The position numbers and the translations under genes are program-made. From assembly GCA_030650995.1 (NCBI GenBank), contig JAUSCY010000079.1, forward strand, positions 1-32,307: 32,307 nucleotides of DNA. The letters are read 5' to 3'. The notes beneath the pieces are model-generated. The model was not told where the DNA came from. It saw only the letters and a list, made by a program, of their open reading frames with translations, and did no database searches. This DNA is from Sheuella sp. (GTDB taxonomy: Bacteria; Pseudomonadota; Gammaproteobacteria; Burkholderiales; Burkholderiaceae_B). Shown one piece after another: positions 24,497 to 32,307 of the stretch. Each line of letters opens with the position of its first letter. Positions within the stretch are counted from its first letter, which is position 1.

Positions 24497-26161
24497 CTAG
24501 CGCCAGTACTGACTCAACATTTCTCTCAGTATCTGGCGCTTGATATGCTTATTAGTCTGACCTGCAGGTGTCCACCACCAGCCATCCGCGGACATGCGCT
24601 GAGCAGCACGAACGAAACGCTCAGTCAGTGCATCAAAGTCTTCCTCGGTGAAGTTCAAACTGAAAATCAGTCGTCCTGTACCGACCCAGCTCAACGCAAT
24701 GCCTTCACTACGCATATAAAACTGAAGCATCCAGTTGTAGCGGCTCGGTATGTCAAACAATATGATCCAGACCGTCGACATCGCTTCAACGCGCAATGGC
24801 AGCCCGTTTTGTTTGAATTGATTATTCAGTCTGGCCTTTCTGGTAAGCCAGGTTTCTTCAAGCACCCGATAGGTCTGCCGGACCGCCTCTGTATCCATCC
24901 TATTGAGGAATACGTTCATCGCTCCCATCACGTAGGGGTGAGCGTTAAACGTCCCGCGGGCAAAACAAATATCTGCAGGTCGGTCATTTCTGAATCGCGT
25001 CATCCATTTATCTTTACCGCAAACAACGCCTATCGGCAGTCCGCCTGCCAGAGTTTTTCCGTAAGTCACCACATCCGCTTCAATACCGAAATATTCCTGT
25101 GCCCCACCCCGCGCGAGACGGAACCCCATAAATACTTCATCAAAAATCAGAACAATATTTTTAGCCGTACATATTTCTCGCAGGGCTTTGAGCCACATGG
25201 TATAGGCTTGTCTGTCGAAGTAAGCGGTGCGACTGCCATCAATGGCCGTATTGTCTGTCGGAGCCGATTGGTTTGGTTGCATGGCCTGCAAGGGGTTCAC
25301 CAGCACGCAGGCAATATCTTGACGATTGCGCAACACACGCAAGGTGTTCGCATGCATCTCGCGCAATGTCAGCGTATCTTTGGACGGTGGCATTGGATTT
25401 CCAGGCCCTGGCTGCACGTCATCCCACCAGCCGTGATAGGCACCCGTGAATCTTACGATTTTATTTCGCCCGGTCTGATAGCGTGCAACCCTCACAGCCT
25501 GCATCACAGCTTCTGTACCCGACATATGAAAGGAAACTTGGTCTTTGTTCGAAATTGCACACAGCTTTTGAATATTTTCCAGCACACAGGGGTGATAGGC
25601 TCCCAGTACCGGGCCGAGTGCGTGGGCTCGACGACTGCCCTCCTCTATGCAGGACTTATAAAAATCCTGACCGAACACATTCACTCCATAAGAACCGGTC
25701 ACATCAATCAGACGCACGCCATCCATATCGATAAGCCATACGCCATTACTACTTTGCATATAACTGCCAATTTGAATGTGTTGTTGCAATACATCACGAA
25801 ACTGGTATGGCACACGGTACTGACTGATGAATTGCAAGTCTGCAATCATTTTTTTGGACTCCGCAGTTTGTCGCAAAGTCAGAGGGCTGCGTTGCGTCAA
25901 CGCCTGTCCGAGCACGGTCAAACCAAGCTGTCTTTTCTGTCTGATTTCGGCTGGTGCCCCATCGATATCAAACCATCGTTCAGCCGGGTAGGAATACCCG
26001 GGAATGCGACGTGTAATACGTTTCGCCCATCTCAAGTGACCGCCAAGCGAAGGGTTTTTTGCAAGCGAAAGTTGCAATCTTTGCCATGCTTTGCGCATCA
26101 GCTGGAGGAATGCGGCAAGCACCACCAGACCGACAAGAATATTTACAAATGAAACGGTCAT
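24497..26161 (-). CDS. Membrane-anchored class III PLP aminotransferase
   Basis: The 554-residue product begins with one hydrophobic helix (residues about 4-22) followed by a basic stretch and a roughly 110-residue extension. Then comes a class III aminotransferase of the glutamate-1-semialdehyde aminomutase type. Active-site features are intact: SGTEAV (214-219), AYHGWWDD (241-248), DEV (341-343) and the PLP-binding K369 in TYGKTLAGGLPIG. The anchor and extension are absent from HemL, so it is not the tetrapyrrole enzyme. It ends four bases from the convergent DUF962-like gene and faces psd across a 67-base gap. A role in amino-lipid headgroup formation fits the setting but is conjecture. 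Confidence 0.75.
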   Translation of the reverse strand: MTVSFVNILVGLVVLAAFLQLMRKAWQRLQLSLAKNPSLGGHLRWAKRITRRIPGYSYPAERWFDIDGAPAEIRQKRQLGLTVLGQALTQRSPLTLRQTAESKKMIADLQFISQYRVPYQFRDVLQQHIQIGSYMQSSNGVWLIDMDGVRLIDVTGSYGVNVFGQDFYKSCIEEGSRRAHALGPVLGAYHPCVLENIQKLCAISNKDQVSFHMSGTEAVMQAVRVARYQTGRNKIVRFTGAYHGWWDDVQPGPGNPMPPSKDTLTLREMHANTLRVLRNRQDIACVLVNPLQAMQPNQSAPTDNTAIDGSRTAYFDRQAYTMWLKALREICTAKNIVLIFDEVFMGFRLARGGAQEYFGIEADVVTYGKTLAGGLPIGVVCGKDKWMTRFRNDRPADICFARGTFNAHPYVMGAMNVFLNRMDTEAVRQTYRVLEETWLTRKARLNNQFKQNGLPLRVEAMSTVWIILFDIPSRYNWMLQFYMRSEGIALSWVGTGRLIFSLNFTEEDFDALTERFVRAAQRMSADGWWWTPAGQTNKHIKRQILREMLSQYWR

Positions 26162-26206
26162 ATAGCTACGCCTTATCGAGTGATTTACTTTTCAAACCTC
26201 CTTTTT

Positions 26207-26224
26207 ATGACTCTTGGATGACGG
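26207..26224 (-). promoter_or_regulatory. Possible PHO box upstream of the aminotransferase
   Basis: On the minus strand CCGTCAT-CCAA-GAGTCAT (26224 to 26207) has the 7-4-7 PHO-box layout and lies about 46 bases before the aminotransferase ATG. No convincing -10 hexamer is seen at the expected distance (TTTGAA at 26196-26191 is poor), so the call is tentative. Confidence 0.42.
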
Positions 26225-26228
26225 ATTG

Positions 26229-27164
26229 ATGAACATCAGAGCAACTATTCAAAAAATATTTTCTCAGGAGGATCTGAATTTCCTCCTGACCAACCGTATT
26301 CCCAGGCAGTCCGCGACACATTTCATCGGCTGGTTCAGTCAGATCAGAGTGCCCTGGATTCGCGATCTATCAATTTATGTCTGGAAACTTTTTACAGAAC
26401 TGGATTTAAGTGAAGCTAAAAAAGATAAATTTGATAGCTTGCACGATTGCTTTATCCGGGAACTGCGTCCTGGCGCAAGACCGGTCGACAATGATCCAAA
26501 AATACTGACCAGCCCATGTGACGCGATTGTTGGCGCTTGCGGCCAGGTTGTGAACGGCCAGGTTTTTCAGGCTAAAGGCTTTCCCTACACACTCAGCGAT
26601 TTGTTTGGACATGAAACTGACACAAGCCAGTGGCAAGATGGTGAGTATGTGACCTTACGGCTGACCTCTTCGATGTACCACCGGTTCCACGCTCCCTATG
26701 ACGGCTCGATGCTTCGTGTGAATTACATTTCTGGCGATACATGGAACGTCAATCCTGTCGCTCTCAAACGTATAGAAAAATTATTCTGTAAAAATGAGCG
26801 AGCGTTGTTATCCCTGGAGATCGGCGAACAGCGTTACCCGATTGCGCTGGTTCCCGTTGCAGCAATTCTGGTCGCTAGCATTCGTTTACACGGAATTGAC
26901 ACGCAGTTCCGCTCTGGCTGGACCGGTGAGAAAAACTTTAATTGCAATGTTCAATTTAAAAAGGGCGAAGAGCTTGGATGGTTTCAGCATGGATCGACCA
27001 TCATTGTTTTCGCACCAAAAGGTTTTACCTTAGCTGACAACATTAGCCCTGGACAGCACATCAAAATGGGGCAAGCTTTGATGGCGATGCCATTACTGAC
27101 TGAACATAGCTCTCTGCATACCCCCTTCTCATCCACGCACTCAGACGGAAATCTTCTCTCTTGA
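26229..27164 (+). CDS. psd: Phosphatidylserine decarboxylase proenzyme
   Basis: The 311-residue product matches the longer bacterial Psd form, which makes phosphatidylethanolamine at the inner membrane. The pyruvoyl-forming site is HGST (254-257, Ser256), where E. coli has LGST. The other catalytic residues are visible in SPCDA (D98) and MYHRFHAPYDG (H151, H154). The N-terminal NFLLTNRIPRQSATHFIGWF is typical. The frame is open to a TTG at 26214; the ATG at 26229 is preferred, although its ribosome-binding site is weak. Its stop overlaps the lplT start, so synthesis of phosphatidylethanolamine and lysolipid handling are coupled. Confidence 0.92.
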   Translation: MNIRATIQKIFSQEDLNFLLTNRIPRQSATHFIGWFSQIRVPWIRDLSIYVWKLFTELDLSEAKKDKFDSLHDCFIRELRPGARPVDNDPKILTSPCDAIVGACGQVVNGQVFQAKGFPYTLSDLFGHETDTSQWQDGEYVTLRLTSSMYHRFHAPYDGSMLRVNYISGDTWNVNPVALKRIEKLFCKNERALLSLEIGEQRYPIALVPVAAILVASIRLHGIDTQFRSGWTGEKNFNCNVQFKKGEELGWFQHGSTIIVFAPKGFTLADNISPGQHIKMGQALMAMPLLTEHSSLHTPFSSTHSDGNLLS

Positions 27165-28462
27165 ACCGCGGCTTTTATCTTGTCATTGCGGCCCAGACGC
27201 TTTCCTCACTAGCGGATAACGCGCTATTTATCGCAGCTATCGCACTTATTCAACAACTTGATGGTCCTGTCTGGGTGCCACCGATGATCAAATGGGGCGT
27301 TGCGGCAAGCTTTGTTTTGCTAGCTCCATTTGTAGGAGCGTTTGCCGATGCATACCCCAAAGGCAGAGTCATGTTCATCACCAATGCGCTCAAGGTGGTG
27401 GGCTGCCTGCTGATGTTCTGTTATGGCATTTTCGGACTATCCACCACAGGCCAGATTATGTTGATCTGTTTTGCTTACTCGATCGTAGGCATGGGCGCTG
27501 CGGCCTACTCACCTGCGAAATATGGGATCGTCACTGAGATGCTACCTCCGGGGCTACTAGTAGCCGGAAATAGCTGGATAGAGGGAATGACGGTGATTTC
27601 CATCATCATTGGCGCGGTCCTCGGTGGCGTATTAATCTCCCCTGTGGTCTCTGATTTCTTACTCAGTCACCCAAGTTTAAGTGGATGGTTAAACACTCCT
27701 GCGGAGACTGCAATTTTCATGATCAGTTTCCTGTATGCAGGGGCTTCAGTCATGAATTTATTCATTCCTAATACGCATATTCGTTACCCTGTGCAGTCTA
27801 AAAATCCAATCCGACTGATCAGTAACTTTAAAAATTATATTTGTATTTTGTGGCGTGACTCACTGGGTCAGATCTCATTATCTGTCACCACACTATTCTG
27901 GGGCGCAGGTGCCACGCTCCAATTGATTGTGATCGAATGGAGTCGTCAAAATCTCGGCTACCGCCTGGATCAGTCTTCAATCCTGATGGGCGTGGCCGCA
28001 CTTGGAACGGTAGTCGGTGCAATCGCTGCTGCCCGCGTGCCTCTTAAAGCCTCACTCAGCGTTTTACCCGTCGGTGTAGCAATGGGACTTGTCGTATTGG
28101 TGATGCCGTTTATTTATAATATTTGGGCGGTATACAGTCTGTTGCTACTGGTCGGCGTACTCTCCGGTTTCTTTGTTGTACCCATGAATGCATTACTTCA
28201 GCATCGCGGCCATGTTTTATTATCGGCAGGCCACTCCATCGCTGTTCAAAACTTTAACGAACAGTTAAATATCTTGCTCATGGTCTCGCTCTACTCACTC
28301 ATGCTCTGGCTGGAAATTCCAATCAATCTGATCGTGGTGCTTTTTGGATTATCGGTTGCGGGACTCATGATCGTTATCATTTTATGGAGTCGTGCAAATA
28401 TAAAAAGAAAGCCCGACCTCCTGGAGGAAATCGGGCAAGATGGCTGGGGTAAGGCTATATAA
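27161..28462 (+). CDS. lplT: Lysophospholipid transporter, MFS family (LplT)
   Basis: The 433-residue, twelve-helix MFS protein matches LplT, which flips lysophosphatidylethanolamine across the inner membrane for re-acylation. Family features are GFYLVIAAQTLSSLADNALFI at the start, the APFVGAFADAYPKGRVMF loop, GMGAAAYSPAKYGIVTEMLP and, near the C-terminus, QNFNEQLNILLMV. The start is a TTG at 27161 overlapping the psd TGA. No aas acyltransferase gene is adjacent, unlike in E. coli. The 3' end contains the terminator of the opposing liv operon. Confidence 0.9.
   Translation: MNRGFYLVIAAQTLSSLADNALFIAAIALIQQLDGPVWVPPMIKWGVAASFVLLAPFVGAFADAYPKGRVMFITNALKVVGCLLMFCYGIFGLSTTGQIMLICFAYSIVGMGAAAYSPAKYGIVTEMLPPGLLVAGNSWIEGMTVISIIIGAVLGGVLISPVVSDFLLSHPSLSGWLNTPAETAIFMISFLYAGASVMNLFIPNTHIRYPVQSKNPIRLISNFKNYICILWRDSLGQISLSVTTLFWGAGATLQLIVIEWSRQNLGYRLDQSSILMGVAALGTVVGAIAAARVPLKASLSVLPVGVAMGLVVLVMPFIYNIWAVYSLLLLVGVLSGFFVVPMNALLQHRGHVLLSAGHSIAVQNFNEQLNILLMVSLYSLMLWLEIPINLIVVLFGLSVAGLMIVIILWSRANIKRKPDLLEEIGQDGWGKAI
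28402..28436 (-). terminator. Terminator of the second liv operon, inside the lplT 3' end
   Basis: Read on the minus strand, GCCCGA (28436-28431) pairs with TCGGGC (28416-28411), with inner CTCC/GGAG pairing, and is followed by TTTCTTTTTA (28410 onward). It lies within the last codons of lplT, 40-65 bases after the livF stop. Confidence 0.75.
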
Positions 28463-28474
28463 ACGAATCAAAAA

Positions 28475-29251
28475 TTACTCTTCGTGTTTCCCCAGCCCCA
28501 GATAGCTCTCAATCACTCTGGGATTGCCCGCCAGATCTTTAGCCGGGCCTTCAAGCACCACAGCGCCTGTTTCCAGTACGTAACCATAGTCCGCCACTTG
28601 CAACGCTGCGCGGGCATTTTGCTCTACCAGCAAAATCGACACTCCCGTCTGCCGCAGTCGCGCGATGATATGAAAAATTTCTCGCGTAATTCGTGGCGCA
28701 AGCCCCAGGCTAGGCTCATCGAGCATGAGTAACTGAGGCTTGGCCATCAAGGCACGTCCGACCGCCAACATCTGTCGCTCACCACCAGACAAGGTTCCGG
28801 ACTGTTGCTGGTAACGCTCTTTCAGTCTTGGAAACAATTCATACACTTCATCAAGCGTTGACATCCAGTCTTTCTCACCTGCACGATAGCGTCTGAAACC
28901 ACCGAGCATCAGATTGTCCTGAACAGACATGCTGGAGAACAATTCCCGTTTTTCAGGAACCAGAGACATGCCTACCGATACACGTCGCTCCACTTCCCAG
29001 GTGCTCACCTCTTGCCCCAGGTACAGAACACTTCCTGCCGCCTGCCCGACTAAGGGTAAGGCACCCATGATTGCATTGAGCATGGTCGACTTACCCGCAC
29101 CATTGGCACCAATCACGGTCACAATACTGCCGGCAGGTACGATCAGATCGGTTTGCGTCAGCGCCGTGACCTTGCCGTAACGTGCAGTCAAGCCTTTGAC
29201 CTCAAGCAAACGCTTAGACTGATCATGCCTCTGATTCATAGTTTGACTCAT
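28475..29251 (-). CDS. livF: Liv-type ABC transporter ATPase (LivF family), second system
   Basis: The 258-residue ATPase has fully canonical motifs: Walker A GANGAGKST, signature LSGGERQMLAVGRALM, Walker B LLMLDEPSLGLAP and VEQNARAAL. This contrasts with the Arg-bearing P-loop of the first system. A polar N-terminal extension of about 14 residues precedes the domain; a second ATG at codon 5 is an alternative start. It overlaps the livM-livG fusion stop by four bases and closes the minus-strand operon. Confidence 0.92.
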   Translation of the reverse strand: MSQTMNQRHDQSKRLLEVKGLTARYGKVTALTQTDLIVPAGSIVTVIGANGAGKSTMLNAIMGALPLVGQAAGSVLYLGQEVSTWEVERRVSVGMSLVPEKRELFSSMSVQDNLMLGGFRRYRAGEKDWMSTLDEVYELFPRLKERYQQQSGTLSGGERQMLAVGRALMAKPQLLMLDEPSLGLAPRITREIFHIIARLRQTGVSILLVEQNARAALQVADYGYVLETGAVVLEGPAKDLAGNPRVIESYLGLGKHEE

Positions 29252-31101
29252 GCTGTCGCCCCTGTATGCTGAGTAGACGCTACACTCTTTGGCGATGGAT
29301 CAATATCCAGATCATCATCAATCCCACCCAGATAGGCCTCAAGGACGGCCGGATTATTTTGAATCTCAGCAGGCAAACCCTCAGCGAGCTTGGTTCCGAA
29401 ATCCATCACCACCAGATGATTAGTCAGGCGCATCACAAAATCCATATCGTGTTCGACTAGCAGGATGCTCATGCCGCCTTCGCGCAAAGCACTCAGCACT
29501 TTGGCTAAATCCTGTTTTTCCTTGTAACGCAAGCCTGCCGCAGGTTCATCGAGCAACAATAATATCGGGTCGCAGGCCAGTGCACGCGCGATTTCCAGGA
29601 TGCGCTGCTGACCCAGGGCCAGATTACCCGCCTGTTCATATAAATAATCACCCAGTCCGACGCGCTTGAGCTGAACGGCCGCCTCATGGAGCAATTGCGC
29701 TTCGCGCGCACGGTCCAGATGAAGTGTGCCTTCAATCACGCCTACATTGCTGCGCAAGTGCGCACCGAGCGCGACGTTTTCAAGCACGGACATGTTGGCC
29801 AGTAACTGAACGTGCTGAAACGTGCGGCCAACACCACGCTTGGCAATATCACGGGCGGTCAGGGAGTCTGTGCGAGATCCCATAAACGTCACACTTCCCC
29901 GCGTGGAGGGCAGTACGCCGGAAATCAAATTAAAGGTTGTACTCTTACCAGCACCGTTCGGGCCAATCAAGCCAACAATCTCACCCGCACGTACTGAAAA
30001 GCTGATGTCATTGACCGCAACCAGGCCACCGAACTCTTTGCGAATCGCATCGACCACTAAAACTGTTTCGCCAGATTTCGGACGTGCCCGCATTGGTAAA
30101 GCAGGTGCCTCTGGCGGGGCAGGACGATTACGCTGTGTGCTGTTGCCACCAAACACACGTGTCCACAGCCCGAGAAAAATCGGCCATAGCCCATCACGTG
30201 CATACTGCAACATGATGACCAGTAAGACACCAAATACAATCAGTTCAAAATTCGCAGTAGTGTCTAATAATTTAGGCAGCACATTCTGAATCTGATCGCG
30301 CAGTGTGATGATCAAAGCTGCTCCCAGAATCGCGCCCCACACATAACCTGCCCCGCCCACTACTGCCATAAATAAATATTCGATGCCATGGTTCAATCCG
30401 AAAGGACTCGGACTCACCGCGCGCTGCATATGCGCGTACAACCAGCCCGACAAACAAGCCAGCAAAGCCGCATAGATAAATATGATGATTTTGTAGGCAG
30501 CAGTATTGACACCAAAGGACTCGGCCATCGCCGCACCGGATTTCAGCGCCCTGATCGCTCGGCCCGGACGCGAATTCAATAAATTACTGGTTGCCCAGAT
30601 TGCCAGTAACACCAGCAACCAGATCAGCAGATAAATATTGCGGCCTGGAGCCAGCGAAATCCCAAAGATGGACAGTGGCTCGATCCCCGATATGCCATCG
30701 TGCTTGCCTAACCATTCGATATTGCCGAATAGGTAATAAAGTGAAAGCCCCCAGGCGATTGTGCCAAGCGGCAGATAGTGTCCGGACAGGCGTAAAGTAA
30801 TCGCCCCCAGAAAAAATGCGAGCCCAGCGGTCAGTAGTAAACCAATCATCAGCGCAATCCAGGGTGAACCACCATAGCGCGTCGTAAACCAGGCTGTCGT
30901 ATATGCACCGATCCCCACAAAGGCTGCCTGACCAAACGAAGTCAGGCCTCCCACACCCGTCAATAGCACCAATCCCAGCACAACAAGGCTAGCGAGTCCG
31001 ATGTAATTAAGCTGAGTAATCCAGAACTCGGGGGTGATCGGCAGCAGTGGCAATGCGATCAGTAGCGCTATAAAAGCCACCAGAAATTTGCGATGATTCA
31101 T
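29248..31101 (-). CDS. LivM-LivG fusion: ABC permease joined to ATPase
   Basis: The 617-residue protein joins a LivM-type permease (residues 1 to about 315, with GVGGLTSFGQAAFVGIGAY and VVGGAGYVWGAILG) through a Pro/Arg-rich linker (about 320-343) to a LivG-type ATPase. The ATPase (about 345-600) has Walker A GPNGAGKST at 380-388, signature LALGQQRILEIARALA, Walker B LLLLDEPAAGL and the LVEHDM switch. The join is in frame with no disrupted motif, so it is a genuine fusion rather than a sequencing artefact. Such fusions occur in some proteobacterial Liv systems. It would tether one nucleotide-binding domain to one permease of the LivHM dimer. Confidence 0.92.
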   Translation of the reverse strand: MNHRKFLVAFIALLIALPLLPITPEFWITQLNYIGLASLVVLGLVLLTGVGGLTSFGQAAFVGIGAYTTAWFTTRYGGSPWIALMIGLLLTAGLAFFLGAITLRLSGHYLPLGTIAWGLSLYYLFGNIEWLGKHDGISGIEPLSIFGISLAPGRNIYLLIWLLVLLAIWATSNLLNSRPGRAIRALKSGAAMAESFGVNTAAYKIIIFIYAALLACLSGWLYAHMQRAVSPSPFGLNHGIEYLFMAVVGGAGYVWGAILGAALIITLRDQIQNVLPKLLDTTANFELIVFGVLLVIMLQYARDGLWPIFLGLWTRVFGGNSTQRNRPAPPEAPALPMRARPKSGETVLVVDAIRKEFGGLVAVNDISFSVRAGEIVGLIGPNGAGKSTTFNLISGVLPSTRGSVTFMGSRTDSLTARDIAKRGVGRTFQHVQLLANMSVLENVALGAHLRSNVGVIEGTLHLDRAREAQLLHEAAVQLKRVGLGDYLYEQAGNLALGQQRILEIARALACDPILLLLDEPAAGLRYKEKQDLAKVLSALREGGMSILLVEHDMDFVMRLTNHLVVMDFGTKLAEGLPAEIQNNPAVLEAYLGGIDDDLDIDPSPKSVASTQHTGATA

Positions 31102-31103
31102 TT

Positions 31104-32141
31104 TTATTCCTCATCCTCAACGTGATGCGTGGTGAGTGACCGCCAGAGCAGCACCGGAATGATCAGCGTAAAAACAATGACCTCTTTGTAAGCGCTTGCC
31201 CAGAAAGATGAAAATGCCTCAAGCAATCCGACCAGAAGCGCACCGATCGCGGCAACAGGATAACTCGCCATGCCACCGATAATGGCAGCGACAAAGCCTT
31301 TCAGTCCAATCAGAAAACCAGTGTCGTAGTAGATCGTTGTCACCGGCGCGATCAGCATGCCTGACAACGCACCGATAAACGCGGCGAGTGTAAATGTCAG
31401 GCTCCCGGACATTTTTGTACTGATACCGACCAGGCGCGCGCCGCGACGATTCACCGCAGTTGCACGTAGCGCTCTGCCGTAAAGCGTGTATCCGAAGAAC
31501 AGCCACAGCGCCACAATCATCAGTGCGCTCGTCAACACAACAAACAGACTTTGCGCTGACCACGGGCCAATACCAAAATCGATCGTACCGTCGATAAAGG
31601 CAGGTGTGCGCCAGCCTTCAGCGCCAAAGAACACCAAAGCCAGGCCCGTCAAGGCAAAGTGCACAGCCACAGATACGATCAGCAAAACCAGAATAGAAGC
31701 CTCGGCGAGGGGCTGATAAGCGATGCGATAAAGCATAGGGCCTAAAGGAATCACCATTGCCATGGAAATCAGCACATCCACCCACAATGGAAGTTTTGCT
31801 GCAGCAAGCTGAGGAATCACCCACAGCATGGCAACAGGCAGTACGACATACAGGCAAGCAGTCTTGAATAATTTACGCCAGTCTTGCGTGCGCAGCGTAT
31901 CGCGCAACTCCATCAGAAAAACAACCGTCCCTGCCAGAGGCAGCAACCACATCGTGCCGGGTGTTTTATTTTCAATCAGCATGGCCAGGGTGAGCGCGCC
32001 AAATGCGACGAACTCACCTTGAGGAATAAAGATGACACGTGTAACGGCGAACACCAGCACCAAGGCGAGTCCGAGCAAGGCGTAAATCGCACCATTGACG
32101 ATGCCGTCCTGCAACAGGATCAAAGCGATTGTGAAGTCCAT
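31104..32141 (-). CDS. livH: Liv-type ABC transporter permease (LivH family), second system
   Basis: The 345-residue permease starts [36 protein letters not shown], the classical LivH N-terminus, and ends with the [24 protein letters not shown] coupling block. It is about 40-50 residues longer than typical LivH because of an extra hydrophobic region with a short soluble loop ([17 protein letters not shown], about 77-93). AAAAGG precedes the ATG by six bases. It sits two bases upstream of the fusion gene and 71 bases after livK. Confidence 0.9.
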   Translation of the reverse strand: MDFTIALILLQDGIVNGAIYALLGLALVLVFAVTRVIFIPQGEFVAFGALTLAMLIENKTPGTMWLLPLAGTVVFLMELRDTLRTQDWRKLFKTACLYVVLPVAMLWVIPQLAAAKLPLWVDVLISMAMVIPLGPMLYRIAYQPLAEASILVLLIVSVAVHFALTGLALVFFGAEGWRTPAFIDGTIDFGIGPWSAQSLFVVLTSALMIVALWLFFGYTLYGRALRATAVNRRGARLVGISTKMSGSLTFTLAAFIGALSGMLIAPVTTIYYDTGFLIGLKGFVAAIIGGMASYPVAAIGALLVGLLEAFSSFWASAYKEVIVFTLIIPVLLWRSLTTHHVEDEE

Positions 32142-32162
32142 CTTTTACCTTTTCATAACAAA

Positions 32163-32189
32163 GGCGCACTCTCAAACACAGAGTGCGCC
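32163..32189 (-). terminator. Perfect 10-bp hairpin between livK and livH
   Basis: GGCGCACTCT (32163-32172) and AGAGTGCGCC (32180-32189) are perfect inverted repeats around a 7-base loop. On the minus strand only TTT follows, so it may be a partial terminator or an RNA-stabilising structure that keeps livK expression above that of the downstream transporter genes. Confidence 0.65.
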
Positions 32190-32212
32190 AGATGTATTGC
32201 AATCAATAGGGA

Positions 32213-32307
32213 TTACAGGCCCGGCTGATATACCCACTTACCACCATCAATCTTGACGATCACGCGAGCGCGATCATCAAAACCTGCATGATTGGTCGGC
32301 GTCATAT
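32213..32307 (-). CDS. livK: Liv-type substrate-binding protein, 3' end only
   Basis: The minus strand shows an open frame entering from the window edge and ending at a TAA (32215-32213). The last residues include MTPTNHAGFDDRARV and KIDGGKWVYQPGL, the usual C-terminus of LivK-type binding proteins. Most of the gene lies beyond the window. It is the first known gene of the second liv operon, upstream of livH. Confidence 0.8.
   Translation of the reverse strand, partial: MTPTNHAGFDDRARVIVKIDGGKWVYQPGL

Noticed and set aside
24545-26152. A 535-codon open frame on the plus strand opposite the aminotransferase gene
   Set aside because: It is exactly antisense to a protein with all class III aminotransferase motifs; its translation is rich in His, Cys and Arg without recognisable domains and it has no fitting ribosome-binding site.
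24497-26161. Aminotransferase as HemL (glutamate-1-semialdehyde aminomutase)
   Set aside because: The membrane helix, the 110-residue extension and the lipid-gene neighbours do not fit the soluble tetrapyrrole enzyme of about 430 residues.

Overview
The window looks like chromosomal DNA from a betaproteobacterium of the order Burkholderiales, probably near Oxalobacteraceae or Alcaligenaceae. This is inferred from protein style (RnfB next to Nth, an intracellular PHB depolymerase with a Cys nucleophile, several Liv-type transporters) and from a base composition near 50 % GC. No rRNA, tRNA, insertion sequence, phage gene or CRISPR array was seen. Coding density is high and no gene-free stretch exceeds about 220 bases.

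Layout. (1) 1-3.6 kb: 3' part of a ferredoxin-NADP reductase, intracellular PHB depolymerase phaZ, an RnfB-type iron-sulfur protein and endonuclease III. (2) 3.7-8.5 kb: a complete five-gene Liv-type ABC transporter (livG, livF, livK, livH, livM) closed by a strong terminator. (3) 8.6-10.3 kb: an exported metallo-beta-lactamase-fold hydrolase and an SDR oxidoreductase. (4) 10.4-28.5 kb: what I read as a phosphorus-limitation island. It holds a PlcP-type phospholipase C overlapping an Agt-type lipid glycosyltransferase, a 2H-phosphoesterase (DUF1045), the C-P lyase genes phnGHIJKLM, the transporter phnCDE, a PhnZ-like HD oxygenase, a second GT4 glycosyltransferase, an Mpo1/DUF962-like membrane protein, a membrane-anchored class III aminotransferase, phosphatidylserine decarboxylase and an LplT-type lysophospholipid transporter. 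(5) 28.5-32.3 kb: a second Liv-type operon on the minus strand (livK partial, livH, a livM-livG fusion, livF).

How it fits together. Direct repeats resembling PHO boxes (7-bp half-sites close to CTGTCAT/C, repeated every 11 bp) precede plcP-agt, phnG, phnC, the divergent pair glycosyltransferase 2 / DUF962-like gene, and more weakly the aminotransferase. The proposed logic is that, under phosphate starvation, PhoB induces three things: scavenging of phosphonates (phn), dismantling of phospholipids to diacylglycerol (PlcP), and rebuilding of the membrane with sugar headgroups (two GT4 enzymes). The DUF962-like protein and the membrane-anchored aminotransferase share this apparent control. They may belong to a less known lipid-remodelling branch, which is the most novel proposal from this window. 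Everything was done by eye; no alignment, profile search or motif scan was run.
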